Assembly (NCBI GenBank): GCA_022785125.1
Contig: JALFRA010000013.1
Location: forward strand, 1-64,000
Length of the DNA stretch: 64,000 nt
Source: Clostridiales bacterium
GTDB lineage: Bacteria > Bacillota > Clostridia > Oscillospirales > Oscillospiraceae
Direction: 5' to 3'
In this document: positions 45,381-53,906 of the stretch, in pieces
Numbering within the stretch: position 1 is the first letter of the stretch
Layout: each line of letters begins with the position of its first letter
The notes under the pieces: model-generated
Database searches by the model: none
Seen by the model: the letters and a program-made list of their open reading frames with translations, nothing else
Told to the model about the DNA's origin: nothing
Translations under genes and position numbers: made by a program

Positions 45381-46123
45381 TTTTGTGCGGCGGAGGCCAC
45401 GTCTCCCTGGAGCTGGCCTATGTGGCCGCCCGGCTGGAGTTCGAGGTCATCGTCATTGACGACCGGCCGGAGTTTGCCAACGAGGACCGCTTCCCCATGG
45501 CCCATCAGGTGCTGTGTATGCCCTTTGAGGAGGCCCTCAACCGGCTGGGCAGCCGGGACAGCGACTATTTTGCCATCCTCACCCGGGGCCACGCCTTTGA
45601 CAAGGACTGCCTGGCCCAGGTGCTGCGGGGGCAGTACGCCTATGTGGGCATGATCGGCAGCCGAACCAAGGTGGCCGCCGTGTACAAGGCTCTGCGGGAG
45701 GAGGGCTTTTCCCAGGAAATGCTGGACGGGGTATACTCCCCCATCGGCCTGTCCATCGGGGGCCAGACCCCGGCGGAGATCGCCGTGGCCATTGCCGCCC
45801 AGCTGATCCAGGTCCGCTCTCAGCGGGGCCCCGGCGCCGTCAAGCCGCCGGAGGGGCCGGGTGTGCTGTGCACCATTGTGGAGAAGCACGGCTCCGCCCC
45901 CCGGGGTGTGGGCGCCTGGATGCTGGTGCGCCCCGACGGCAGCTGCGCCGGTACCATCGGCGGCGGCGCTGTGGAGTATGAGGCCAAAAACCACGCCCTG
46001 GCGCTGTGGCAGTCCGGGGGACAGGAGGAGGTCGTGGAGTACGACCTGTCCCACGCCGCCGCCGAGCTGGGCATGGTGTGCGGCGGCCGGGTGAAGGTCC
46101 GCTTTACGCCGAGAAAAATCTGA
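45368..46123 (+). CDS. XdhC-like maturation factor with permuted domains
   Basis: 251 residues, GTG start at 45368 with GAAGGAGAT upstream. Residues 1-150 carry the Rossmann domain normally at the C-terminus of XdhC (LILCGGGHVSLEL, YVGMIGSRTK, SPIGLSIGGQTPAEIAV). Residues 165-250 carry the XdhC/CoxI domain normally at the N-terminus (TIVEKHGSAPRGVGAWMLV, GTIGGGAVEYEA, VCGGRVKV). XdhC binds sulfurated molybdenum cofactor and inserts it into xanthine-dehydrogenase-type enzymes. Confidence 0.85.
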   Translation: MERLILCGGGHVSLELAYVAARLEFEVIVIDDRPEFANEDRFPMAHQVLCMPFEEALNRLGSRDSDYFAILTRGHAFDKDCLAQVLRGQYAYVGMIGSRTKVAAVYKALREEGFSQEMLDGVYSPIGLSIGGQTPAEIAVAIAAQLIQVRSQRGPGAVKPPEGPGVLCTIVEKHGSAPRGVGAWMLVRPDGSCAGTIGGGAVEYEAKNHALALWQSGGQEEVVEYDLSHAAAELGMVCGGRVKVRFTPRKI

Positions 46124-46130
46124 CCGTACA

Positions 46131-46161
46131 GAGCCGCCGGGCATTGCCCGGCGGCTTTTTT
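46131..46161 (+). terminator. Terminator of the yqeC-yqeB-xdhC unit
   Basis: AGCCGCCGGGC / GCCCGGCGGCT then TTTTTT. Confidence 0.85.
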
Positions 46162-46190
46162 GCGTCTGCTCCACAAAATGTCCCAAAAAA

Positions 46191-46219
46191 TGAAACCGTT
46201 TGTACGCCAGAACCGTGTA
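46191..46219 (+). promoter_or_regulatory. Putative ECF-type promoter of the sigma gene
   Basis: TGAAAC (46191-46196), 17 bases, CGTGTA (46214-46219). This resembles the -35/-10 consensus of Bacillus ECF sigma factors and suggests autoregulation. Confidence 0.5.
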
Positions 46220-46244
46220 TAGGGCAGAAAGGAGGGCGGCTCAC

Positions 46245-46736
46245 ATGGACGAAGGATGGAGAGAGCCGGGCTGGCTGGCCCGGCAGTATGGTCCGGCGGT
46301 GTTTCGGCTGGCCTATGCCCGGACGGGCAGCCGGACCGACGCGGAGGACATCATGCAGGAAGTCTTTGTCTGCCTGCTGAAGGCAAAGCCGGACTTTACC
46401 GACCGGGAGCACGCCAAGGCCTGGCTGCTGCGGGTGGCGGTCAACTGCGCCAACGACTGGTTCCGGGCCCCCTGGCGGCGGCGGGAGGAGCCCCTCTCCC
46501 CCACCCTGCCCGCCTCAAACGGGCCGGAGGAGGGCGGCCTGGTGGAGGCGGTGCTGGCCCTGCCCCCCAAGTACCGGGCGGTGGTTCACCTGTATTACTA
46601 TGAGGAGCTGAGCGTGGCGGAGATTGCCGCCATTTTGGGCAAAAGCCAGAGCGGCGTCAAGTCCCGGCTGTTCCGGGCCAGGGCTCTGCTGCGGGAATGG
46701 ATGGAGGCGGATGAAGATGTTTCCCACGGACTATAA
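46245..46736 (+). CDS. ECF sigma factor
   Basis: 163 residues. Region 2 (QYGPAVFRLAYARTGSRTDAEDIMQEVFVCLLK) and region 4 (LPPKYRAVVHLYYYEELSVAEIAAILGKSQSGVKSRLFRARALLREWM) are clear; a short linker joins them, as in ECF sigma factors. The following gene encodes a membrane-anchored partner; their ends overlap by about 20 bases. Upstream lies an ECF-like promoter, so a positive loop is likely. Confidence 0.92.
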   Translation: MDEGWREPGWLARQYGPAVFRLAYARTGSRTDAEDIMQEVFVCLLKAKPDFTDREHAKAWLLRVAVNCANDWFRAPWRRREEPLSPTLPASNGPEEGGLVEAVLALPPKYRAVVHLYYYEELSVAEIAAILGKSQSGVKSRLFRARALLREWMEADEDVSHGL

Positions 46737-48102
46737 GCGGGAGATGGACGCTCTGGAGCCCAGCCGGGCCGCCATGGACCGGCTGGAGGCGCTGACAAAA
46801 GGAGAAGCGGAAGTGAAGCAGGTAAGACGGTTTGGACGCCGGGCGGTGGTGGCGCTGACTCTGTGCGCCGCCCTTGCGGTTTCCGCCCTGGCGGCGGGAA
46901 CCGGCATCTGGCAGAGCATTTCCGCCAGGCAGGGCCCCTTTTCCCAGATCGCCCAGACCATTCATGGTGCCCTATGCACCGACCAGGGCATCGAGGTCCA
47001 GGTGCTCAGCGCCCTGGCCGACGATGTGCGGGGGCAGGTCTATTTTACCGTCCGGGACGTGACCGGCGACCGGCTGGACCGTCAGCTTACTCTGAAGGCA
47101 ACGGCAGACAGCGATATCGGCGGCGAGCTGGTGGAGTACGATCCGGAAAGCCGCACCGCCCTGTTTGTGGCCCATTTAAACTATTATGACCCCCAGATTC
47201 ATGGAGCTGTGGGAATCATCACAGGCCGGAAAAAGCAATGCGGCGGCACCATACGTCTGGCTCTGGACGGCATGACTACCCGAAACGGACAACTGGAGGC
47301 CTCCGCCTCCTGCGCCGGAGTGACCGATCAGCTGCTGGACAGCCTGCCCCTGTCCGACCAGGACAGGGTGGTCCTGCATATCGAGGAGAGCGGCCATACC
47401 CGGGCCATCCTGCCGGACCGGCAGGTGGTGCTGGCTCCCGGCCAGACCCCCATGGCCATGGAGGGTACGGAGGATGTGACCATCTCCTCCATGGGCTTTG
47501 CCAGCGACGGCCGCTTCCATGTCCGGGTGGCCTATGCGTCAGGGATCACCCACGACGATGTGAGCATGGGCTATTTCCTCTCCCGGATCTACCCTAAAGA
47601 CGACAGCCAGGCGGGCCAGGAGAAGTACTGGCTGCCCATGGTGATCACCCAGGTGGACGGGGGCCTGGACGTAATGTTCCCCCTCATTCAGGCCGGCGAA
47701 GCCAACGAACTGGACGAAGTGTATTTTTACGGCTGCTATACCCGCCCGGGGGTGGTTATCCCGGGAACCTGGGACATCTCCTTTGAAATGACCTACCACC
47801 CCTCCACCACCCTGGCCTGGACGGGCGAGCTGGCCGGGCGGCAGGTGACCCGGGTGACGGTCTCTCCCATGACAGTCACCATGGACAGCAACGATACCGG
47901 CGGCTTCAGCTCCGACACGCTCTATGCCATCCTGAAAGACGGCACATCGGTGGCCGCCCAACCCTCTGTAGGTCAGTATGTCAACGTGGGACAAGACGTA
48001 GAGGTCATGCGTGCCTACAACACCTGGGAATTTGAGCAGCCCGTGGAGGTATCCCAGATTCACCATTTGACCCTTCTGGAGCAATCCATTCCCGTTCATT
48101 GA
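46717..48102 (+). CDS. DUF4179-like membrane-anchored anti-sigma factor
   Basis: About 461 residues. Short cytoplasmic N-terminus (MFPTDYKREMDALEPSRAAMDRLEALTKGEAEVKQ), one membrane helix (AVVALTLCAALAVSALAAG, about residues 40-60), then a long external beta-rich domain with a DUF4179-type beginning (GIEVQVLSALADDVRGQVYFTVRDVTGDRL). Directly coupled to the ECF gene. The start at 46717 has GGAGG 9 bases upstream; 46711 is in frame but too close. Signal detected is unknown. Confidence 0.8.
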   Translation: MFPTDYKREMDALEPSRAAMDRLEALTKGEAEVKQVRRFGRRAVVALTLCAALAVSALAAGTGIWQSISARQGPFSQIAQTIHGALCTDQGIEVQVLSALADDVRGQVYFTVRDVTGDRLDRQLTLKATADSDIGGELVEYDPESRTALFVAHLNYYDPQIHGAVGIITGRKKQCGGTIRLALDGMTTRNGQLEASASCAGVTDQLLDSLPLSDQDRVVLHIEESGHTRAILPDRQVVLAPGQTPMAMEGTEDVTISSMGFASDGRFHVRVAYASGITHDDVSMGYFLSRIYPKDDSQAGQEKYWLPMVITQVDGGLDVMFPLIQAGEANELDEVYFYGCYTRPGVVIPGTWDISFEMTYHPSTTLAWTGELAGRQVTRVTVSPMTVTMDSNDTGGFSSDTLYAILKDGTSVAAQPSVGQYVNVGQDVEVMRAYNTWEFEQPVEVSQIHHLTLLEQSIPVH

Positions 48103-48114
48103 CCCACATCTCTA

Positions 48115-48146
48115 AAGCCGCCGGGCGTGGCCCGGCGGCTTTTTGA
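48115..48146 (+). terminator. Terminator of the ECF operon
   Basis: AAGCCGCCGGGC / GCCCGGCGGCTT then TTTT. Confidence 0.85.
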
Positions 48147-48151
48147 TGCCC

Positions 48152-48205
48152 TTGACATCCTCGTTTTTCCCCGCTATAATCTTCTACAGAAGAAGAACTT
48201 CTACA
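48152..48205 (+). promoter_or_regulatory. Consensus promoter with BlaI-like operator
   Basis: -35 TTGACA (48152-48157), 17 bases, -10 TATAAT (48175-48180). Immediately downstream, overlapping the expected start of transcription, are nested dyads CTTCTACAGAAG and AGAAGAACTTCT with repeated TCTACA cores, the kind of sequence BlaI/MecI repressors bind. Confidence 0.65.
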
Positions 48206-48227
48206 ACAGACGAAGGAGGTGCAAACC

Positions 48228-48605
48228 ATGAAGCAGGAGATCCGCCGCCTGCCCGACAGCGAGTTGGAGCTGATGCAGATCATCTGGGACAAGGAGCCCC
48301 CGGTGACCCGGCCGGAGATTGAGGAGGCCCTGGCCCATACCCATCCCCTGGCGCCCACCACCATCCTCACCTTCCTCACCCGGCTGTGCGACAAGGGCTT
48401 TCTCAAGCTGGAGCGTCGGGGCAAGGTAAACTACTACACACCGATTGTCACCAGAAAGGCCTATCTGGCCCAGGCCAGCCGTGGGGTGCTGGACCAGCTC
48501 TTCGGCGGCTCGGTGGCCGCCCTGGCCACCTCTCTGGTGGACGCCGGGGTGAGCCGCGAGGATTTAGAGGAACTGCGTAAGATGCTGGAGGAGGGACGGC
48601 TGTGA
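48228..48605 (+). CDS. BlaI/MecI-type repressor
   Basis: 125 residues. Winged helix typical of BlaI (LPDSELELMQIIWDKEPPVTRPEIEEALAHTHPLAPTTILTFLTRLCDKGFLKLERRGKVNYYTPIVTRKAY) followed by a dimerisation helix region. Overlaps the M56 peptidase gene by GTGA. Represses its own promoter, presumably until the partner peptidase cleaves it. RBS GAAGGAGG. Confidence 0.92.
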   Translation: MKQEIRRLPDSELELMQIIWDKEPPVTRPEIEEALAHTHPLAPTTILTFLTRLCDKGFLKLERRGKVNYYTPIVTRKAYLAQASRGVLDQLFGGSVAALATSLVDAGVSREDLEELRKMLEEGRL

Positions 48606-50089
48606 ACCTTGTGCTTATCTGGGGCTACCGTCTGTTTGTGGCCGTCCTGCTGGCCGGCGGCATCGCCTATGCCTTCCATCGGGAGTGGAGCTACGAACAG
48701 CAGGTGGCCCTCACCGGCTGCACCAGCCGGGACAGCCGCGCACGCAGCACGGTGGTTTGGCTCACTCCCTGGTCCCTTCCCATTGTGGTAGCCGTGCTGT
48801 GGCTGATCACCCTGATCTATGCCGGTCCGGCGGTGGGGGCCGCCGTACTGACGGAGTTCTCCCTCCAGCTGATGGTGCTGCTCACCTTCTATTTCGGAGC
48901 GCTGATGCTCCTGCTTCCCCTGCTGCGGCGGAAGATCTCCGCCCGGGCCTGCGCCACCCTGTGGCTGCTGCCCGTCTTTCTCTATTACAACCTGACGGTC
49001 TGGCGGATGAGCTACCTGCCGCCCCTGGTGGTCCTGCGGGTGCCGCCCGGCGTGGTCCCCACGCTGCTGGGGCTGTGGGCGGCGGGCTTTGTGGCGGTGG
49101 TGCTGTGGCATATGGTCTCCCACTTCCGGTTCCGCCGGGCCATTTTACGGGACGCCAGGCCGGTGGAGGAGCCGGACGTGGTCAATCTGTGGTGGAAGGA
49201 ACAGCGCCAGTCCCTGCTCAAGCAGCATATCAGGTTGGTCACCAGTCCCCATGTTACCTCCCCCCTGACCATCGGGCTGTTTCACTCCGCCATGTGCCTG
49301 GTGCTGCCGGAGCGGGCCTATACCCTGGACCAGTACCGGCTCATCTTCCGCCACGAGCTGCGCCACGTCCAGCGCCGGGACATAGACACCAAATGTTTTT
49401 ACATCCTGTGTAAGGCCCTGTGCTGGTTCAATCCCCTGATGTGGCTGGCCGCCCGGAGGGCCTCCGCCGATCTGGAGCTGTCCTGCGACGAGATGGTGGT
49501 ATACGGCGCGGATGACCAGACCCGCCGGGAATACGCCTCCCTCCTGCTGGAGTCCGCCGGGGACGACCGGGGGCTGTCCACCTGCCTGTCCTCTTCCGCC
49601 TCCAGCCTGCGCCACCGGCTGCGGGGGGTGGTCAGCCCCGGGGAGCACACCTCGGGGACCAAGCTGCTGGCCCTTATGATGGCCATCCTGGTGCTGTGCT
49701 CCGGCCTGGTGGGGGTGAGCGGCAGCTACGGCACCCTGGGAGAGGTGGCTTTGGCCTCTTACGGGCCGGACTACAAGGTGTCCTTTGTATCCATCGATGG
49801 GAGAACCCGCTACCGCGCTCAGCGGGATGTAGCCCCCCAGATCGGTGAGCCCCTGCTGGACTACCTGTCCGCCCTGCCGGTGACCAAGCTGGCCACCGGT
49901 CAGACGGTCAGTGACAGCGAGGGCAGCCACCTGAGCGCCTTTGTGGCCGCAGGGGACGCATATCTCTTTCTGAACCTCACCGACCAGCTGTGCTCCCTCC
50001 AGGACGTGAACAGCGACTCGATCTCTGCGGTGCTCTGCCGGGTGGACGGCCCGGTGGACTGGGATTACCTTGAGTCCCTGCTGGAATAA
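48602..50089 (+). CDS. BlaR1-type M56 membrane peptidase without a penicillin-binding domain
   Basis: 495 residues, GTG start. Several N-terminal membrane helices, zinc site HELRH (251-255) with a downstream ELSCDE, and another hydrophobic stretch at about 340-360. The roughly 125-residue C-terminal tail lacks the SxxK/KTG penicillin-binding domain found in classical BlaR1, so beta-lactam sensing is not supported. Likely cleaves the coupled BlaI-type repressor after an unknown signal. No beta-lactamase is adjacent. Confidence 0.88.
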   Translation: MNLVLIWGYRLFVAVLLAGGIAYAFHREWSYEQQVALTGCTSRDSRARSTVVWLTPWSLPIVVAVLWLITLIYAGPAVGAAVLTEFSLQLMVLLTFYFGALMLLLPLLRRKISARACATLWLLPVFLYYNLTVWRMSYLPPLVVLRVPPGVVPTLLGLWAAGFVAVVLWHMVSHFRFRRAILRDARPVEEPDVVNLWWKEQRQSLLKQHIRLVTSPHVTSPLTIGLFHSAMCLVLPERAYTLDQYRLIFRHELRHVQRRDIDTKCFYILCKALCWFNPLMWLAARRASADLELSCDEMVVYGADDQTRREYASLLLESAGDDRGLSTCLSSSASSLRHRLRGVVSPGEHTSGTKLLALMMAILVLCSGLVGVSGSYGTLGEVALASYGPDYKVSFVSIDGRTRYRAQRDVAPQIGEPLLDYLSALPVTKLATGQTVSDSEGSHLSAFVAAGDAYLFLNLTDQLCSLQDVNSDSISAVLCRVDGPVDWDYLESLLE

Positions 50090-50101
50090 TCCAAACAAAA
50101 G

Positions 50102-50132
50102 AGCGGCCCCGGCGCAAATGCGCCGGGGCCGC
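50102..50132. terminator. Bidirectional terminator
   Basis: GCGGCCCCGGCGC / GCGCCGGGGCCGC between the convergent M56 peptidase and nucleoside transporter genes. Confidence 0.75.
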
Positions 50133-50146
50133 GTTTCGTTTGGATG

Positions 50147-51136
50147 TTACCGCTCTTCTCTAAAATAGGGCAGGCCCAAGGAGTTGGGCGGCTGCTTGTC
50201 TTTGCTGTTGCGCAGGGAGGTAAAGATCAGCACGATGACAGTGACCACATAGGGCAGGATCTTGTACAGCTCGTCAGGGATAAAGGCCAGGTGGAGCCGC
50301 TGGTACAGGATCATCAGCGCGCCGAAGAGGATGGAGCCCCAGATGGCGTTGAGGGGCCGCCACAGGCAGAAGATCACCAGGGCCACCGCCAGCCAGCCCT
50401 CGCCGGACAGGGCCTCGTGGTTCCACACGCAGCTGGCGATGGTCATAATGTACACCATGCCGCCGATGGCCGAGATGCCGCCGCCGATGACGGTGGCCAG
50501 GTACTTGTACAGGGTGACGTTGACGCCGGCGGCGTCGGCAGTGGCGGGAGACTCGCCCACTGCCCGCAGGGACAGGCCCGCCCGGCTCTTGTTGAGGAAC
50601 AGGTGCATCCCCACCGTCAGCACCAGGCCCAGGTAGAGGAAGATGCTGTGGCCGAAGAGCAGGGGGCCCACCACCGGCAGCTGCTGAAGGGCCGCCGGGA
50701 AGGGGGAATTGAGAAAGACCGCCTTCAGGTCGTTGCTCACCGCCACATAGCCGCCGGAGCTTACCCGCATATACTCGCCGATGAACTGACCCGCACCGGT
50801 GCCGAAGATGGCCAGGGCCAGGCCGGTGACGTTCTGGTTGGCCCGGAGGGTGATGGTGAGGAAGGAGTAGATGAGGGCCCCAATGGCGCCCCCCAGGAAG
50901 GCAAAGAGCAGGGCCAGGATGACGGCCAGCACGCCGCTGGTGCCGCCGGCGCCCTCGAAGTAGAAGGCAGCGCCCAGGCCCATGGCTCCGCCCATGAACA
51001 TCATGCCCTCCACGCCCAGGTTCAGGTTGCCCGCCTTTTCCGACAGGATCTCGCCCAGGGTGCCGTAGAGCAGGGGCACGCCGTTGAGGACGGCGGCCAT
51101 GATAAGGAGCAGGACCGCGTTGCTGTTGATATCCAT
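50147..51136 (-). CDS. Nucleoside-type ABC transporter permease (NupQ-like)
   Basis: 329 residues, about nine membrane helices. Family segments: GEILSEKAGNLNLGVEGMMFMGGAMG, FGTGAGQFIG, AVGESPATADAAGVNV, EGWLAVALVIFCLWRPLNAIWGSILFGA. Belongs to the branched-chain-type permeases of the BMP (nucleoside) importer. Its ATG overlaps the end of the other permease gene, so the two are translated as a unit. Confidence 0.92.
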   Translation of the reverse strand: MDINSNAVLLLIMAAVLNGVPLLYGTLGEILSEKAGNLNLGVEGMMFMGGAMGLGAAFYFEGAGGTSGVLAVILALLFAFLGGAIGALIYSFLTITLRANQNVTGLALAIFGTGAGQFIGEYMRVSSGGYVAVSNDLKAVFLNSPFPAALQQLPVVGPLLFGHSIFLYLGLVLTVGMHLFLNKSRAGLSLRAVGESPATADAAGVNVTLYKYLATVIGGGISAIGGMVYIMTIASCVWNHEALSGEGWLAVALVIFCLWRPLNAIWGSILFGALMILYQRLHLAFIPDELYKILPYVVTVIVLIFTSLRNSKDKQPPNSLGLPYFREER

Positions 51137-52221
51137 TACTTGGCCACCTCCTTATGGCTGCCCCGGAAGATGAGGCGGTAGTTGATGAAGAACTCACAGC
51201 CCAGCATACAGAACAGGAAGATGCCGGTGATGATGTCCGAGATGGAGGCGGGGACGGCCAGCTGAGTCTGGAGGGTGTCCGCCCCCTTGTCCAGCACCGC
51301 CAGCAGCATGGAGATGCCCACCATGGCAAAGGGATTGAGCTGCGCCAGCCAGGCCACGGTGATGGCGGTAAAGCCCACGCCTGCGGCCACGCCGGCATGG
51401 AGGGTATTGTCCGCGCCGGAGGCCACGATAAAGCCCACCAGGCCGGCAATGGCGCCGGACAGGAACATGGTGCGCATGATGATCCTGCCCACGTTCATAC
51501 CGGCATACCGGGCGGTGTTCTCGCTCTCGCCGATGACGGCGATCTCGTAGCCCTGCTTGGTGTACTTCATATAGAAGAACATGGCCGCCGTCAGGATGAG
51601 GACGATGATCCAGCCGCAGTGGACCCCCAGCACCTTGGGCAGCACGGCGGCGCGGTCAAACTGAGGAATGATCTGGGAGCCGGGCCGCCCCTCCCAGGGA
51701 CCGCCCTGGAGCCACTTGACCACGCCGATGATGATATAGTTCATCATCAGGGTGAACAGGGTCTCGTTGGTGCCCCACTTGGCCTTGAAGAAGGCGGGCA
51801 CCAGGGCCCACAGGCCGCCGCAGATGGTACCGGCCACGGCCATGACCACCAGCAGCACGGGGGCGGGGAGCTGATCCGCCCAGAACAGGGCAAAGTAGCT
51901 GGCGCCCACAGCGCCGGCGGTGATCTGACCTTCGGCGCCGATGTTCCAAAAGCGCATCTTGAAGCAGGGCGCGATGGCCAGAGCGGTACCCAGCAGAGGC
52001 ACGGCGATACGCACCGTCTGCCGGATGGCGGTGGGCTTGCCCAGAGAGCCGCTCACCATGGTGCCGAAGGCCCCGAAGGGGTTGTGGCCCATCAGCAGGA
52101 AGATAAGGGCGCTGATGAGAATGGCCGCCAGGAAGGAGGCTCCCCGGATGGCCCACACCTGGCCCTTGGGCATCCCATCCCGCTTGGCCAGGCGGATCAG
52201 GGGCGTATTGGATTCATGCAC
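51136..52221 (-). CDS. Nucleoside-type ABC transporter permease (NupP-like)
   Basis: 361 residues, GTG start overlapping the ATPase gene end. Segments FKMRFWNIGAEGQITAGAVGASYFALF, WGTNETLFTLMMNYIIIGVVKWLQGGPW and VIGESENTARYAGMNVGRI are typical of this permease family. Works with the second permease, the ATPase and the PnrA/BmpA-type lipoprotein to import purine nucleosides or related compounds. Confidence 0.92.
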   Translation of the reverse strand: MHESNTPLIRLAKRDGMPKGQVWAIRGASFLAAILISALIFLLMGHNPFGAFGTMVSGSLGKPTAIRQTVRIAVPLLGTALAIAPCFKMRFWNIGAEGQITAGAVGASYFALFWADQLPAPVLLVVMAVAGTICGGLWALVPAFFKAKWGTNETLFTLMMNYIIIGVVKWLQGGPWEGRPGSQIIPQFDRAAVLPKVLGVHCGWIIVLILTAAMFFYMKYTKQGYEIAVIGESENTARYAGMNVGRIIMRTMFLSGAIAGLVGFIVASGADNTLHAGVAAGVGFTAITVAWLAQLNPFAMVGISMLLAVLDKGADTLQTQLAVPASISDIITGIFLFCMLGCEFFINYRLIFRGSHKEVAK

Positions 52222-53803
52222 GGTCCTCTCCCTCCTTTCCCCCGCCCACACGGGTCATAAGCAGGCCCACCTGCTCCTTGGTGGCGGACGGTCCGTCCAC
52301 AATGCCGGACACCTGGCCGCCGCACAGCACCAGGATCCGGTCGCACAGCTCCAGCAGCACGTCCAGGTCCTCGCCCACCAGCAGCACCGCCACTTCCTTC
52401 ATCTTCTGTTCGTTGAGCAGCCGGTAGATGGTGTAGGAGGAGTTGATGTCCAGGCCCCGGACCGGGTAGGCGGTCATGAGCACCGTGGGGGCGGAGGCGA
52501 TCTCCCGGCCCACCAGCACCTTCTGCACGTTGCCGCCGGACAGACGGCGCACCGGGGTAGCCACCCCGGGGGTGACGATCTCCAGCTCGTCGATGAGCTT
52601 TTCCGCCAGGGCCTTGGGGGCCTTCCGGTCCACCAGGGGGCCGGGGGTGTCCTTGTAGGTCTTGAGCATCATATTGTCCACCATGCCCATGCCGCCCACC
52701 AGGCCCATGCCCAGCCGGTCCTCGGGCACGAAGGCCAGAGAGACGCCCACCTTGCGGATCTGGCCGGGGGTCTTGCCCACCAGCTCCTCTCCCGCCTTGT
52801 CCACCGGCACATGGTTGCCGGCGATGTCGCTGTTGGGGTGGGGCGGATAGTAGAAGATATGTCCGGACTCCGCCTTCTGCAGGCCGGCGATGGCCTCCAG
52901 CAGTTCCTTCTGACCGGAGCCGGCGATACCGGCGATGCCCAGGATCTCGCCGCCGTACGCCTGGAAGGAGATGTCCTTCAGCACCGGCAGGCCCTCGCCA
53001 TTGCGGCAGTTCAGGCCCTTCACCTCCAGACGGAGATCCCTGTACTTGGCCTGGGGCCGGTCGATGTTCAGGGTGACGGCATGGCCCACCATCATCTCGG
53101 TGAGCTTTTGAGGGTTGGTCTCACTGGTGTTAACGGTGCCGATGTACTTGCCCTTGCGGAGGACCGCCACCTTGTCAGACAGGGCCATCACCTCGTGGAG
53201 CTTGTGGGTGATGATGACGATGGCCTTGCCGTCGGCCTTCATGGCCCGAAGGATGTTGAAGAGCCGGTCGGTCTCCTGGGGGGTAAGGACGGCGGTGGGC
53301 TCGTCCAGAATGAGGATCTCGGCCCCCCGGTAGAGCACCTTGACGATCTCCACCGTCTGCTTTTCCGACACCGACATATCGTACACTTTCTTGTTGGGGT
53401 CGATGCCGAAGCCGTACTTGTCGCTGATGGCCTGGACCTGGGCGGCCACCGTCTTGCGGTCGTGCTCCTTCCCCTTCAGGCCCAGGGCAATGTTCTCGGC
53501 GGCGGTAAACACCTCCACCAGCTTGTAGTGCTGGTGGATCATACCGATGCCGTGGGTGAAGGCGTCCTTGGGGGAGCGGATGGTCACCGGCTTGCCGTCG
53601 GCCAGAATTTCTCCCTCGTCAGGGAGATAGATGCCGGAGAGCATATTCATCAGCGTGGTTTTACCGCTTCCGTTTTCCCCCAGCAGGGAGAGGATCTCCC
53701 CCCGATCGATGGCCAGGTCAATGCCATCGTTGGCCACCACCTTGCCGAAGCGTTTGGTGATGTGCCTGAGTTCAATTGCATGGACAGTTTCCAAGGCTGT
53801 CAT
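52214..53803 (-). CDS. Nucleoside ABC transporter ATP-binding protein, tandem ATPase (NupO-like)
   Basis: 529 residues with two ABC domains. First: Walker A GENGSGKTT, signature region SVSEKQTVEI, Walker B ILILDEPTAVLTP. Second: degenerate Walker A GIAGSGQKELLEAI and signature RRLSGGNVQKV with Walker B-like VLMTAYPVRGLD. This layout matches YufO/NupO and ribose-type ATPases. The RBS (AGGAAGG) is unusually close to the ATG at 53803; the TTG at 53794 (residue 4) is better spaced. Confidence 0.93.
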   Translation of the reverse strand: MTALETVHAIELRHITKRFGKVVANDGIDLAIDRGEILSLLGENGSGKTTLMNMLSGIYLPDEGEILADGKPVTIRSPKDAFTHGIGMIHQHYKLVEVFTAAENIALGLKGKEHDRKTVAAQVQAISDKYGFGIDPNKKVYDMSVSEKQTVEIVKVLYRGAEILILDEPTAVLTPQETDRLFNILRAMKADGKAIVIITHKLHEVMALSDKVAVLRKGKYIGTVNTSETNPQKLTEMMVGHAVTLNIDRPQAKYRDLRLEVKGLNCRNGEGLPVLKDISFQAYGGEILGIAGIAGSGQKELLEAIAGLQKAESGHIFYYPPHPNSDIAGNHVPVDKAGEELVGKTPGQIRKVGVSLAFVPEDRLGMGLVGGMGMVDNMMLKTYKDTPGPLVDRKAPKALAEKLIDELEIVTPGVATPVRRLSGGNVQKVLVGREIASAPTVLMTAYPVRGLDINSSYTIYRLLNEQKMKEVAVLLVGEDLDVLLELCDRILVLCGGQVSGIVDGPSATKEQVGLLMTRVGGGKEGEDRA

Positions 53804-53861
53804 CCTTCCTGTGATGAGACATGGGTGAGTGGTGCATCATTGCCTTTCCCGGGAAAAGACA

Positions 53862-53892
53862 CAAAAGAGGGCTGCGGGGCAGCCCTCTTTTG
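53862..53892 (-). promoter_or_regulatory. Stem-loop between the lipoprotein and ATPase genes
   Basis: Stem AAAAGAGGGCTGC / GCAGCCCTCTTTT in the 103-base gap. Probably a partial terminator or mRNA-stabilising structure that keeps the binding protein more abundant than the transporter core. Confidence 0.65.
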
Positions 53893-53906
53893 TAAATGGA
53901 TCGTGA

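Noticed and set aside
48602-50089. Beta-lactam resistance module
   Set aside because: The M56 protein lacks a penicillin-binding domain and no beta-lactamase or PBP gene lies nearby.
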